Shown: positions 35,274 to 45,455, counted from the first letter of the stretch. The stretch is DNA of 58,651 nucleotides from an uncultured Bacteroidales bacterium (GCA_937894795.1 CALCQV010000095.1:1-58651), one strand, 5' to 3'. Notes: generated from the sequence alone by a model not told the origin. Program-made: numbers and translations.

Positions 35274-37049
35274 TTAATCCTGTGAGAATTCTTTAACGAG
35301 ATTACGGTATTCAGAGAATACGTTAGCTCTTGATACAAAACCAATATACTTTCCATTATTCAGCACCGGAAGATTATAATGCAATGTTTCATTAAATTTC
35401 CTTGCAATATCTTCCATAGTTGCATCCAGGTTAATTATAGTATCAGGCATGAACATAATATTCCTGACATAGGTAGTATCATACAACTCAGTATTGAAGA
35501 TGATGTCCCTGATATCATTAATAAAAACCACCCCAAGGAAATTATTCTCTTCATCAACTACTGGGAAAACATTTCTTTCAGACTTTGCAATAATTTTAAC
35601 CAGTTCACCTAAGGTAGCATCAGGATTTACGGTGAGGAAGTTATGTTCAACAAGTTTATTGATTTTCATTCTGGTAAGAGCAGCCTTATCCTTATCATGG
35701 GTAATCAGCTCACCACGATCGGCTAATTGTTTAGCATAAATATTATGCTTTTCATAAAGGTTAATAGTTACATAAGCTATGGTGGCAGTAATCATTAAAG
35801 GAATAAAGAACTCATAACCTCCGGTTATTTCGGCAATAAGGAAGATGGCAGTCATAGGAGCGTGCATCACAGCGGCCATCACACCAGCCATACCTGCTAA
35901 AGCGAAATTGCTTTCGGGAAGTACACCTAACTTGAATGTATTGATTGCGCGTGCAACCAGAAACCCGGTTACGCCTCCCATAAACAGAGAAGGGGCAAAT
36001 ACACCACCAATACCACCACCGGCAGTGGTGAACGACATGGCTATAACTTTAAAAAACAATACTAATACAATAAACAGGATATATAGGTATGAGTTTTCCT
36101 TAAAATAATAGAAGAAACTCCCATTAAAGAGGTTATCTCCTCTTCCATTCAAAATGTCAATTAAAATTTCATACCCTTCACCATATAAAGGAGGTAATAG
36201 GAAGATAAGGAAACTAACGATAAGTCCGGAGAAAATTAGCTTTTGAACAGGTTTGGTTATCAGCCCGACTTTAGATTCAATAAATCTGTTTGCTCTTACA
36301 AAATATAATGAAACGAATCCGGCCACAATGCCCAATATAATATAATAGGGGATATTTCCAAGATTGAAAGGCGCTAATGCCGTGAATGAAAACAGCACGG
36401 ATTTGCCCATCAGAAAAGAACTGATGGTGGCACCTGTAACCGATGAAATGAGCAATGGGATGAGTGACCCCATTGTCAGGTCTAACATTAATACTTCAAG
36501 TCCAAAAAGAACGCCGGCAATGGGGGCTTTGAATATACCAGCCACTGCACCTGCGGCACCGCAACCTATCATTACTGTAATAGAATGGTAGTCCATTCTG
36601 AGAATTCTGGCTAAATTTGAACCTATAGATGCACCGGTGAATACAATAGGCGCTTCAAGCCCAACTGAGCCTCCAAATCCTACGGTGATAGTACTTGCAA
36701 TGAGCGAAGAGTAATTATTATGGGGTTTTATTCGGCTATTATTCTTTGATATTGCATAAAGAACCTTGCTGATGCCGTGTGAGATATTGTCTTTTACGAA
36801 ATATTTAATAAAAAGCACGGTAAGTATCATACCGAAAAGCGGATAAGCAAGATACAATAAGTTAGAAGCATCATGCGCAAAGCCCTGAGTAAGGAAATAA
36901 TGGGTATAGTATACCGTGTTTTTGAGTACAACAGCTGCAAGCCCGCTGATTAACCCAACGATCATGCTCAAGATGTAAAGAAAATTGCGTTGACTCACAT
37001 GCTTGAGTCTCCACTTTTGCAACCTGATAAGGGTGAAGTTTAACATCAT
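35274..37049 (-). CDS. ClC-family chloride channel/transporter with CBS domains
   Basis: A 591-residue protein with the ClC membrane domain (about residues 15-430) and two C-terminal CBS domains (VEHNFLTVNPDATLGELV and MFMPDTIINLDATMEDIA). The gating glutamate is present in GGSVGLEAPIVFTGA. The position of the internal proton glutamate reads FGLEVL, that is Val instead of Glu, as in ClC channels. The selectivity loop reads SHGISKVL, with His where the central Ser is usual. A promoter box ends six bases before ATG 37049, and a second in-frame ATG at 37046 follows directly. Confidence 0.92.
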   Translation of the reverse strand: MMLNFTLIRLQKWRLKHVSQRNFLYILSMIVGLISGLAAVVLKNTVYYTHYFLTQGFAHDASNLLYLAYPLFGMILTVLFIKYFVKDNISHGISKVLYAISKNNSRIKPHNNYSSLIASTITVGFGGSVGLEAPIVFTGASIGSNLARILRMDYHSITVMIGCGAAGAVAGIFKAPIAGVLFGLEVLMLDLTMGSLIPLLISSVTGATISSFLMGKSVLFSFTALAPFNLGNIPYYIILGIVAGFVSLYFVRANRFIESKVGLITKPVQKLIFSGLIVSFLIFLLPPLYGEGYEILIDILNGRGDNLFNGSFFYYFKENSYLYILFIVLVLFFKVIAMSFTTAGGGIGGVFAPSLFMGGVTGFLVARAINTFKLGVLPESNFALAGMAGVMAAVMHAPMTAIFLIAEITGGYEFFIPLMITATIAYVTINLYEKHNIYAKQLADRGELITHDKDKAALTRMKINKLVEHNFLTVNPDATLGELVKIIAKSERNVFPVVDEENNFLGVVFINDIRDIIFNTELYDTTYVRNIMFMPDTIINLDATMEDIARKFNETLHYNLPVLNNGKYIGFVSRANVFSEYRNLVKEFSQD

Positions 37050-37054
37050 GTATG

Positions 37055-37062
37055 CAAAAGTA
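37055..37062 (-). promoter_or_regulatory. -7 promoter element of the ClC-PAP2 transcript
   Basis: On the minus strand the site reads TACTTTTG, an exact TAnnTTTG. Its last base is six bases before the first ATG, so the mRNA would be almost leaderless. Confidence 0.45.
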
Positions 37063-37122
37063 TAAATTTGATAATAAGAATACCGAAATTAGTGACGGAT
37101 TATTAATAAAAGAGAACGGTGG

Positions 37123-39822
37123 TTAATTATCCCTGAAGTCTTTCTTACGATTAAGTTTCAAATCCTGTAGCATCTCTGCTTTGACTTTGATGTAGAAGTT
37201 CCAGCTTTTTAGGTATCCAATGGGTATCCAGTTAAAGCGCATTTCCCAACAATGCAGGTCCCTGTAAACACTCATGGATGTATAGGAGAGTTTATTACTT
37301 TCAAAGTCATAACCCGAGGTGACATTAACTTTCCACTTTGGAGTTATGTTTATATCACCATTAAATCCTAATGTTTGGATTAGTTTATTGTTAAGCTTCA
37401 TGGATTTATAATCCATAAAATCATTATAACGTAAATTATAGCTAAAGCTGAAATTCCATGCATTGTTCCAGTTGATGTAATTATCAGGCTTTTCAATTAT
37501 TTCCTCTGCCTGTGATGCCGGCATGACAACCGAGCTCGAACCTGTTGAGCTTTTCTTTTTACCTGAGCTGAAGTTATAGGCAAAAGAAAAGTTCCATGAT
37601 GAATTTTCTTTCCTGAACAATCTCTTATTAACATCCCACTCAAACTGATTGAGTGACCGGCTATTTTTATCCTTTATGTAGGGATCGTAAACTGCCGAAT
37701 ACTGAATTTGAAGTTTCTTGAATAAAGTAGTTCTGGCACTCAAAGTAAGGGGTGACCATTTTAAGGAATCTCTTGCCAGGTCATAGGAAGTATTCAAAGT
37801 AAAGCTTTCAATAAGCATCACTTTTTTCATGCCTGTAACCGTATCAGATTTGGAGCGGACCTTCATTTCAAGGTTATTGTTCAGGCTAAAGCCCACTCTG
37901 CCTGACTTCCCATCGGCCGGTGTACCATATACGGAAGTATAGGTGCCTTCGCCTCCAAAGATAGAATATCGGCGATAGTTACCTGCTGTATCTGATTGTA
38001 CGCTTCTGTAATATCCAAATTTTGAAGAGCCGAAATCAGGCCGATATGAGAAACTTACCGAAGGACGAAATACATGCCGCAGTGCTCTTACCGGCCCTTT
38101 TTTAAACTGCACCATCCCGTACAGGTTTGTATTTAAGGAGGAACTGAAGCCGTATTCATGAACTGCCTTAAATCCACTAATAGTATCAGTACGCACATAA
38201 CCTACAGTTGTGTCATTGCCACTAAATAAAGTGTCATTAATCCATTGTTTGTTGATGCTCATGGAATACCACCTTTCAGTGAAATCAACTGAATTGGTGA
38301 GGCTGAAATACTTGAGAACTTTTAGGGTCAGGCTTACCGGAATTTTATGTTGAACTCCATTTCTAAAGCTATTCATCATGTTCCTTGTAAAGAGCAGGGA
38401 ATCATAAGTATCGACTTCATTCCTGGCATTCATACTATAGTTTACACTAATATTATCATACCATTTGAGGTTTGAGACCTTTCCCTGTTTACGCAAAGGG
38501 AAAAAACGGTTAACTGAAAGTGCAACCTCAGGAAGAGTGAGGTTGACAGTTTTATTGGATGTATTTTGGCTATGCCGTAATGCAGTGCTAAAGGAAACTC
38601 TTTCACCAAAAGTGGTAGAGTAGCTGATACTAGATCCAAAAGTATTGGTCAGGTGGTCAGAAACACTAACAGGATTATACTTGTTAAAGGTTGATGATCC
38701 AAAGTTCACACTAGCATTGAACTGGCTTTTTGGCCTTGCCTTGGGATCCTGGCGATGGCTCCACGTAAGCCTGAAGTCGCGGCGACGTTGGAAACTGGTA
38801 GTTTCTCTTACGCCCGAGGTGTTAATGGCGTAATTAAAGTTAAAAGTTCCGCTATGCTTATAGCGTTTCCGGTAGTTGAAGATTGGTTTAATAGCCCAAC
38901 TGCCTCTTGAATATATGTCGCCTACCAGTTTTAATTCCATATAGTCGTTGATGCCGAAGTAATAACCCCCATTTTCAAGATAGAATCCACGTTCGGTTGA
39001 TTCACCATAGGTTGGGATGAGAACTCCGGAGGTTTGTCCCCGCTTGTTTGGGAACAATCCAAAGGGTAGTATCAGAGGCAAGGGAACATCTTCAATTGTT
39101 AAATAGGCGGGTCCTGTAACAATTTTATTATTGGGTATAACCTTGGCTTTGGTGAATTTAAGGCTAAAATGAGGATGTTCCAGATCGCAGGTAGTGAATC
39201 CCCCGCCTCTAAGATTGCTGATATCATTATCCATCTTCTTAACCACATCACCATGGAGATAACCCTGTCCTTCCTGTGTAATGATACTCCTGATAAATCC
39301 CTTTCGTGTTTCGAAATTATACTTCATCTCTTTCGACTTGAAAGTTTGGTCACCTTCAGAAAACTCAGGTAATCCATAGCTAATACCGGCAGAATCAGTT
39401 TTTGGCAGTGCAGTGAGGATGCTGGTCTCAAAATCAATTTCAACGTAAGCTGCCTTCTGGTGAATCTTTTCGTACTTGATGTCAGCATCCCTATACATGA
39501 AAACTTTCTGGTTTTCAAGGTCCAGACTTATGGAATCCGTAGCACTATATTCAACTTTTGAAGTTATGGCACTTTTCTTTTTAGCTTCAAATTTTTTCTT
39601 TCCGGTGGTATCTGAAAGTGAGATAGAATCTCCAAGATGCATCACAAGGCTGTCAGCCACCAAAGGCCTGATTCGGTTGACAGTATCCATGCTGATTCTG
39701 GGAATTGTATCTGTTTGCGCCGATGTACTTGAACCCAAAGCTAAAAATAATGGAAGCAAAATCCAGGAGAACTTTTGGATTGGCCAAAAAACAATGTGAA
39801 AATTGTACCTAATATGCTTCAA
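37123..39822 (-). CDS. lptD: LptD-like outer-membrane LPS assembly protein
   Basis: An 899-residue protein. It opens with a signal peptide (to about residue 36, TSAQ). An OstA-like periplasmic domain follows (VEYSATDSISLDLENQKVFMY-like strands, residues about 90-230), then a large beta barrel with LPLILPFGLFPNKRGQTSG and GESTERGFYLENGGYYFGI. This is the Bacteroidota form of LptD, which inserts LPS in the outer leaflet. The usual start codon is missing: the reading opens with TTG 39822, with no ATG near. It is divergent from the amidase-MCE genes and near the OstA-like gene, a typical envelope neighbourhood. Confidence 0.88.
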   Translation of the reverse strand: MKHIRYNFHIVFWPIQKFSWILLPLFLALGSSTSAQTDTIPRISMDTVNRIRPLVADSLVMHLGDSISLSDTTGKKKFEAKKKSAITSKVEYSATDSISLDLENQKVFMYRDADIKYEKIHQKAAYVEIDFETSILTALPKTDSAGISYGLPEFSEGDQTFKSKEMKYNFETRKGFIRSIITQEGQGYLHGDVVKKMDNDISNLRGGGFTTCDLEHPHFSLKFTKAKVIPNNKIVTGPAYLTIEDVPLPLILPFGLFPNKRGQTSGVLIPTYGESTERGFYLENGGYYFGINDYMELKLVGDIYSRGSWAIKPIFNYRKRYKHSGTFNFNYAINTSGVRETTSFQRRRDFRLTWSHRQDPKARPKSQFNASVNFGSSTFNKYNPVSVSDHLTNTFGSSISYSTTFGERVSFSTALRHSQNTSNKTVNLTLPEVALSVNRFFPLRKQGKVSNLKWYDNISVNYSMNARNEVDTYDSLLFTRNMMNSFRNGVQHKIPVSLTLKVLKYFSLTNSVDFTERWYSMSINKQWINDTLFSGNDTTVGYVRTDTISGFKAVHEYGFSSSLNTNLYGMVQFKKGPVRALRHVFRPSVSFSYRPDFGSSKFGYYRSVQSDTAGNYRRYSIFGGEGTYTSVYGTPADGKSGRVGFSLNNNLEMKVRSKSDTVTGMKKVMLIESFTLNTSYDLARDSLKWSPLTLSARTTLFKKLQIQYSAVYDPYIKDKNSRSLNQFEWDVNKRLFRKENSSWNFSFAYNFSSGKKKSSTGSSSVVMPASQAEEIIEKPDNYINWNNAWNFSFSYNLRYNDFMDYKSMKLNNKLIQTLGFNGDINITPKWKVNVTSGYDFESNKLSYTSMSVYRDLHCWEMRFNWIPIGYLKSWNFYIKVKAEMLQDLKLNRKKDFRDN

Positions 39823-40003
39823 TTATCTTAAATTTGTGTGTTGGTTAGTCGAAAATATTCCAATAAATTCATTAACTTGTGAGTTTATTGTGTTGGCAAA
39901 GTAAATATAGTATAGTTAAATCGTTGACTGTTAATTTATTAAATCTCCATTTGGCTTATCAATTGATGGATTGAAATAATGGTCAAAACTAATTAAAATA
40001 AAG

Positions 40004-41314
40004 ATGGAGTTAAAACGCTTTTTTTCTTTAATTATTCTATCGGTGATGGTTTGCCTTTTCTCACTGCAAGCTGAAGGTCAAAAAGTAAAAAAAGTTGTTA
40101 TAGATGCGGGGCATGGTGGCCATGATCCGGGCGCCGTCGGAAAGATGTCAAAAGAGAAGGATGTTACTCTGTCAATTGCTTTGAAGACTGGCAAGTTCAT
40201 TGAGGAAAACCTGCCAGATGTGGAGGTGATTTACACGCGTAAGACGGATGTTTTTGTTGAATTGTACCGTCGTGCCAAGATAGCCAATGAAGCAAAAGCC
40301 GATCTGTTTATTTCAATTCACTGTAATGCCAATAAATCAACTACACCCTACGGTGCAGAAACATACGTAATGGGACTCCATAAAAGCGAAGCTAACCTGT
40401 CGGTGGCTCAGCTTGAAAATGCCTCAATTTTACTAGAAGATGACTATCATGTTAAATATGAGGGATTTGATCCAACATCCCCTGAAGGATATATTTTCTT
40501 CTCAATGCTTCAGAATGCATTCCTTGATCAAAGCCTTGGATTAGCCAGCAGTGTTCAACAACATTTCAAGGATAGGGTTAATTTATTTGACAGGGGAGTT
40601 AAGCAAGCAGGATTCCTGGTATTGTATAAAACCACCATGCCATCTATATTGATTGAAACCGGATTTATTAGTAATGCCAAGGAGGAAAAGATGTTAGCGT
40701 CAGATGAGGGACAAACCTACATAGCATCAGCCATATTCCGGGCCGTAAAGGATTACAAGAAATCAGTGGAGAAGTCGCCATCTGTAGCTTCTAATCAAAA
40801 ACCTGTTACTGATGAAGTTGCAAAGCCTGTTACACCGAAACCTATACCAGCCAACGAAAAGGATAAGGTGGAGCCTGTAAAACAAATAACTGATGCCGCT
40901 GATAAATCAATGGCTCAGGCTGAGCCTGTCAGCTCTATCAGTAATTCAGTAACACAGTCTGAAAAGAATCAAGCTGCCGTTGGCAGTTTGACTACTCCGG
41001 TAATAAGCTCTGATACCCAACAAACCACTCTGTCAAAACCTTCAGCGCCTTCAGTTGTTTTTAAAGTTCAGTTTCTTGTTTCGAAGTATGAAAAAAATAC
41101 GTCCGGACCTGAATTTAAAGGGCTAAAAGGGGTAGAATATTATAGCCATAATGGTTTGTATAAGTATACATACGGGAATGAGCGTACTCCTGAATCAGCC
41201 TCCATGCTGATAAAGGATTTAAATAAAGTTGGTTTCAAGGATTGCTTTGTTGTTGCATTCCTGAATGATGAACGTATTGATATTGAAGAAGCCAAGCGAT
41301 TAATAAGCAATTGA
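40004..41314 (+). CDS. N-acetylmuramoyl-L-alanine amidase (Amidase_3) with C-terminal SPOR-like region
   Basis: A 436-residue exported enzyme. The signal peptide ends near LQAEGQ (about residue 25). The zinc amidase domain has VIDAGHGGHDPGA, the second His in ISIHCNAN and the catalytic Glu in SILIETGFISN. A Pro/Lys/Thr-rich linker of about 100 residues leads to a C-terminal domain (VFKVQFLVSKYEK to EEAKRLI) that resembles a SPOR-like peptidoglycan-binding fold. It cleaves the amide between MurNAc and the stem peptide during cell separation. The MCE gene follows 18 bases later. Confidence 0.93.
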   Translation: MELKRFFSLIILSVMVCLFSLQAEGQKVKKVVIDAGHGGHDPGAVGKMSKEKDVTLSIALKTGKFIEENLPDVEVIYTRKTDVFVELYRRAKIANEAKADLFISIHCNANKSTTPYGAETYVMGLHKSEANLSVAQLENASILLEDDYHVKYEGFDPTSPEGYIFFSMLQNAFLDQSLGLASSVQQHFKDRVNLFDRGVKQAGFLVLYKTTMPSILIETGFISNAKEEKMLASDEGQTYIASAIFRAVKDYKKSVEKSPSVASNQKPVTDEVAKPVTPKPIPANEKDKVEPVKQITDAADKSMAQAEPVSSISNSVTQSEKNQAAVGSLTTPVISSDTQQTTLSKPSAPSVVFKVQFLVSKYEKNTSGPEFKGLKGVEYYSHNGLYKYTYGNERTPESASMLIKDLNKVGFKDCFVVAFLNDERIDIEEAKRLISN

Positions 41315-41332
41315 TTACACTAGTACTATATA

Positions 41333-42334
41333 ATGAAAACTTTCAAACTTTCTCGAGAACTAAAAATTGGAATTACTACGATTATAACTATCGTTGCTTT
41401 TATTTTAGGCTTTAATTATTTAAAAGGAACAGATCTTCTGACAAAACATCGTACTTTTTATGTCAAATATCAGAATGTGTCGGGGTTGATGAAAGGCAAT
41501 TCCGTTACCAGCAGTGGATTAACCATTGGTCAGGTTGATGATATCTTTTTCAGTAAGAGTAATAATTCAGAAGTAATAGTAGAGCTGATAATTTCGAACG
41601 ATCTGGAAATACCGGATAATTCATTTGCCCGATTATTAAGTTCAGATCTGTTGGGATCAAAGGTCATTGAAATTGATCTGGGTGATTCTAAAACATATTT
41701 ATCATCGCGTGATACTATCAGATCTGACATCGCCATGAGCCTTCAGGAAGAGGTTAATCAGATGGTGCAACCCATTCTTAAGAAAGCAGGTAGTATGATG
41801 AGCAGTATAGATACCGTCATTACCGCTGTTGGATTAGTATTGGATGTGAAAACACGAGCTAATTTGATGACAAGTATTGAAAGTCTCAAGAATACTCTGG
41901 CCAATATTGAGAATATAGCTTATTCGGCCGATACACTGATGAAAGCAGAAAGCAATAGATTGGCAGGAATTTTTGCAAATGTTGAGTCAATTACGTCTAA
42001 TTTGAAGCAAAACAATGATGAGTTGACCCGAATAATTTCAAATGCCGCAACCATAACAGATACTATTGCAAAGTTCAAACTGTCAACAACACTGTCCAAT
42101 CTTGAGAGATCGATAAATAATTTAACAGCCACCTCTGATAAAATATCAAGGGGAGAGGGTAATATAGGGCTATTGCTAAATGATGATAAATTGTATAATG
42201 AGCTTGAAGCATCATCAAAACAGCTTGATTTATTATTACAGGATATACGTTTAAATCCTAAGCGTTACGTTCATTTCTCTATTTTTGGAAAAACCCCCAA
42301 ATCAAGCTTCCCGGTTTCATCTGATACGTTGTAA
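41333..42334 (+). CDS. MlaD/MCE family lipid-transport protein
   Basis: A 333-residue protein with one N-terminal membrane anchor (IGITTIITIVAFILGFNYL, about residues 12-30) and a single MCE domain (FYVKYQNVSGLMKGNSVTSS, GLTIGQVDDI, LLSSDLLGSKVIEIDLG). A long coiled-coil-like helical region follows with a DNA-independent low-complexity pattern (NLTATSDKISRGEGNIGLLLNDD). MlaD-like proteins form hexamers that carry phospholipids between membranes with an ABC transporter; MlaE/F genes are not in the window. Pairing with an amidase gene is common in Bacteroidota. Confidence 0.9.
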   Translation: MKTFKLSRELKIGITTIITIVAFILGFNYLKGTDLLTKHRTFYVKYQNVSGLMKGNSVTSSGLTIGQVDDIFFSKSNNSEVIVELIISNDLEIPDNSFARLLSSDLLGSKVIEIDLGDSKTYLSSRDTIRSDIAMSLQEEVNQMVQPILKKAGSMMSSIDTVITAVGLVLDVKTRANLMTSIESLKNTLANIENIAYSADTLMKAESNRLAGIFANVESITSNLKQNNDELTRIISNAATITDTIAKFKLSTTLSNLERSINNLTATSDKISRGEGNIGLLLNDDKLYNELEASSKQLDLLLQDIRLNPKRYVHFSIFGKTPKSSFPVSSDTL

Positions 42335-42345
42335 TAATTTGGCTG

Positions 42346-43638
42346 ATGAAAAAGTGGTTAGAATATTTAGAAATTGATAGCGAGATAGAGGATTACGAAA
42401 AAATCCATCAAACCATTGAAAAAGATATTGTATTTAAAGGGACAAATCTTTGGATTTTAGTCTTCGCAATTGTTGTTGCATCTGTTGGATTAAATATGAA
42501 CTCAACAGCAGTGATAATAGGTGCTATGTTGATTTCACCATTGATGGGGCCTATAAACGGATTAGGTTATAGTATAGCGACCTACAATTTTGGATTATTC
42601 AGGAAAGCGTTGAAAAACTTTTCGTTTGCTGTAATTGCCGGTTTGACAGCATCATCCGTATATTTTCTCATTAGTCCTGTAAGTACTGCACATTCTGAAC
42701 TGCTTGCCCGAACAAGTCCAACAATCTACGACGTTATAATTGCTCTTTTTGGTGGATTGGCAGGCATTCTGGCAATCAGCAGCAAGCAGAAGGGCAATGT
42801 AATACCTGGGGTCGCCATTGCTACTGCCCTGATGCCTCCTTTGTGTACAGCAGGATATGGACTGGCAACAGTTCAATTTAATTATTTCTTTGGCGCTTTT
42901 TACCTGTTTACAATAAATACTGTATTTATTGGGATATCAGCAATTGTGATGTCACAGGTGCTGAAATTCCCTATAAGAACTGTGGTTGAGGAGAAACATA
43001 AAAAATACGTAAACAACTGGATTACCACCATCATACTTATAACAATAATACCAAGTATTTATTTTGGATATAATCTGGTTCAGAAAGAGCGTTTTTCAGA
43101 AAATGCTGCCAAGTTTACCCGCACAATAGGTGTGCTGGAGGGAAGTTATCTGCTTCGTCATGAGGTGAATACTGATAAAGAGTTGTTGACTCTTATTTAT
43201 GGTGGCAATGAGCTTACAGATGATCAGAAATTGCTAATCACCAATACCGCCCGACAATTTTCAATTGACAGTTCATCCCTAAGAATACAGCAGGGTTTTT
43301 CAGTAAATGGAATGGAAAACAATGTATTAGAGAATTACAATGCCGAGATTAACAGGCTAAGTTCGAAACTGAAAAATCAGAATGATAGTATCAAAAATTA
43401 TTATACACTTGGAAAACAGTTGTATAATGAATTGAGTGCACTATATCCGGTAATTACATCGTCATCATATTCTGAAGGTTATTTAAATAGCAGTATTAAA
43501 GGTAATGCCCCCAAAATATCCATAATTTATATTACTACGGGTGAAAAAGACCTGACGGTTAGCGATAAGGATCAAGTAAAGGAATGGCTCAGGAAAAGGC
43601 TTAACTCAGAAAATGTCAAAGTAGTATTTGATAAATAG
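42346..43638 (+). CDS. DUF389 (TIGR00341) family membrane protein
   Basis: A 430-residue protein. The first 230 residues hold about six membrane helices with the DUF389 motifs MNSTAVIIGAMLISPLMGPI, FGGLAGILAISSKQKGNVIPG and GVAIATALMPPLCTAGYG. The C-terminal 200 residues are soluble after one more membrane segment (about 225-245). The function is unknown. It starts 11 bases after the MCE gene and probably shares its transcript; it converges with the OstA-like gene 18 bases away. Confidence 0.88.
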   Translation: MKKWLEYLEIDSEIEDYEKIHQTIEKDIVFKGTNLWILVFAIVVASVGLNMNSTAVIIGAMLISPLMGPINGLGYSIATYNFGLFRKALKNFSFAVIAGLTASSVYFLISPVSTAHSELLARTSPTIYDVIIALFGGLAGILAISSKQKGNVIPGVAIATALMPPLCTAGYGLATVQFNYFFGAFYLFTINTVFIGISAIVMSQVLKFPIRTVVEEKHKKYVNNWITTIILITIIPSIYFGYNLVQKERFSENAAKFTRTIGVLEGSYLLRHEVNTDKELLTLIYGGNELTDDQKLLITNTARQFSIDSSSLRIQQGFSVNGMENNVLENYNAEINRLSSKLKNQNDSIKNYYTLGKQLYNELSALYPVITSSSYSEGYLNSSIKGNAPKISIIYITTGEKDLTVSDKDQVKEWLRKRLNSENVKVVFDK

Positions 43639-43656
43639 AGGTATTTGCATTAAAGG

Positions 43657-45159
43657 CTATTCCCACCTGAAAATATCAAATCTATTTACCGGTCTTTGGG
43701 TTTCCCACCAATGGAAATCTTTTAACAGCAGGTCATCAGCCGATAGTTCCTTTTCAGGATACAACACGGCATTAGGTTTATCAAGATAGGTAATCTTCCT
43801 GATCTTTTTATCACGGATACGAATCATCATATTACTGGAAAACGCTTTATTGATTCCGGTAAGCGTTCCATCGTCTTCACGCACCCAGTAAATGGTTTCG
43901 GCGTTTCCGGCAACACCAATTTTAACGAGTTCATTGTCAACGAACGACCCGGTCATTTTTCTTCCTTTAATCTGATTAAAGCCCGTAGTGTCTTTTGAAA
44001 CAAGAAAAGCTGAATTATAGAGGTATAAATTTTTAATTTCCTCTTTACCGGTGGTGACGTAAATAGAATCGGCAGTCATCTGATTTCCTTCTGTCCACAA
44101 AACCGGTTGGATATGTAATCGTAAAGTAGAATCAGCAAACGAATAGATGAGAGAATCAGCCATTCCCTGAAGATTCGATTTGAAGAATTTCATGTGATAA
44201 TAAGCAAAAAGTTCTTTTGTATTTTGAGCTGAATCAAAAGTTGCCCTCATAGTGTCAGCATGCATAAATATTGTATCATTATCGTCAATCAAGTGAGCTT
44301 CAGCACGCTGGGTAATCAAAGTGTAGCCAAGTGACTTGTCGTATACGGCATAATTTCCATAAATGATAACATCCTGAACAGTGTCAATAACCTGAATATT
44401 CTTAAATGCCTGACCATAACCGTTTGATCGTTCATAATAGAGGCTATCGCCGGTTAGAATCTGATCGCCGTTTCGCACACGAGCATTTTCATTGAATTCA
44501 GAAATATCAGTATCTGTATTATACCATCCGTTTTCAGCATATATATCAGTTTCTTCCCCTTTGATTGTAGTAGGACCTTTAAATCTTGATATTTTAGTTT
44601 GTGTGTTATACTCAAGCGTGTCACAACGCATAGTATAATCAGGGTTCACAAGAACAACATCAAGTTTAAAGAAGAAGTCTTTTGAATTGGTGTGGTAGTA
44701 TCCTCTTTTACTGTCAAGAGTATTTCCCTCATTCACAATATGTCCCCCGGTAAGGTAAGATGCAATGCCGGTATTCCGGTCGAAGATAAGCTTATCAGTG
44801 GTTAAGACGGTTTTATTGTCAATTAACTTTACATTGTTGAACACTTCAGCAATTTTGGTTTCACCGCTGTAATATATAGAATCGCCATAAAGGTGGAGTG
44901 TATCACTTGACTTGATATGCACTTTACTGTAAGCCTTCATGCTATTGGTAGCATTATTCAAATGAGCAGAATCACAATACATAAAAGCCCCTTCATGCTC
45001 AAAAACAGCATTACCAAGAATGCGTTGTACATTCTCACCTAATGTTTTGTCGTAAACTGCCTCATCAGCCTGAATAAGACGAATTTTTTTTGTACCCTGA
45101 GAATAAGAGCCAATGGAAATTGATACGAGTAGTAACGACAAAATTAAATTGCGGAGCAT
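43657..45159 (-). CDS. OstA-like (LptA/LptC-fold) exported protein
   Basis: About 500 residues, with a signal peptide at MLRNLILSLLLVSISIGSYS. ATG 45159 is chosen because the longer start at 45189 would overlap the promoter. The body is a long run of short beta strands of the OstA_2 type: ADEAVYDKTLGENVQRILG, YCDSAHLNN, LHLYGDSIYYSG and YDKSLGYTLIT, the jelly-roll layers of periplasmic LPS-transport proteins. In Bacteroidota this is a long LptA-like protein that may form the periplasmic bridge to LptD, whose gene lies 4 kb away. The role is inferred from fold. Confidence 0.85.
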   Translation of the reverse strand: MLRNLILSLLLVSISIGSYSQGTKKIRLIQADEAVYDKTLGENVQRILGNAVFEHEGAFMYCDSAHLNNATNSMKAYSKVHIKSSDTLHLYGDSIYYSGETKIAEVFNNVKLIDNKTVLTTDKLIFDRNTGIASYLTGGHIVNEGNTLDSKRGYYHTNSKDFFFKLDVVLVNPDYTMRCDTLEYNTQTKISRFKGPTTIKGEETDIYAENGWYNTDTDISEFNENARVRNGDQILTGDSLYYERSNGYGQAFKNIQVIDTVQDVIIYGNYAVYDKSLGYTLITQRAEAHLIDDNDTIFMHADTMRATFDSAQNTKELFAYYHMKFFKSNLQGMADSLIYSFADSTLRLHIQPVLWTEGNQMTADSIYVTTGKEEIKNLYLYNSAFLVSKDTTGFNQIKGRKMTGSFVDNELVKIGVAGNAETIYWVREDDGTLTGINKAFSSNMMIRIRDKKIRKITYLDKPNAVLYPEKELSADDLLLKDFHWWETQRPVNRFDIFRWE

Positions 45160-45186
45160 AATATAATTGGAGTAATCAACGAACGA

Positions 45187-45194
45187 CAAAAGTA
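45187..45194 (-). promoter_or_regulatory. -7 promoter element of the OstA-like gene
   Basis: On the minus strand it reads TACTTTTG, an exact TAnnTTTG. It lies 27 bases before ATG 45159 and supports that start. Confidence 0.45.
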
Positions 45195-45408
45195 GTTATT
45201 TATTATAAGTCAATGGCATTGTTAGCCGAATTGGGGATTTCAAATTGCAGGTATAAGTTAAGACATTTCCTGACAGGTTCAAGACCTGAGAATCAGTATT
45301 CCAAGAGAAATCCGAAATTGCTTGGTCTCGGAATTATGATGCTGGAATTAGCGGAAATTTAGTTGGTTAAAGGATGAAATAATTATAGGAACACCCCTTA
45401 ATTAGTTA

Positions 45409-45416
45409 TAAATTTG
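45409..45416 (+). promoter_or_regulatory. -7 promoter element of the pta-ackA operon
   Basis: TAAATTTG matches TAnnTTTG, 39 bases before ATG 45456. It shows that a longer reading from TTG 45414 is not translated. Confidence 0.5.
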
Positions 45417-45455
45417 CTGCCGACAAATAACCTATCTAATAAATATCACTACGAA

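Noticed and set aside
45277..45291. CAGGT-TCAAG-ACCTG inverted repeat upstream of pta
   Set aside because: A short isolated hairpin far from the -7 box, with no second copy nearby; it could be random.
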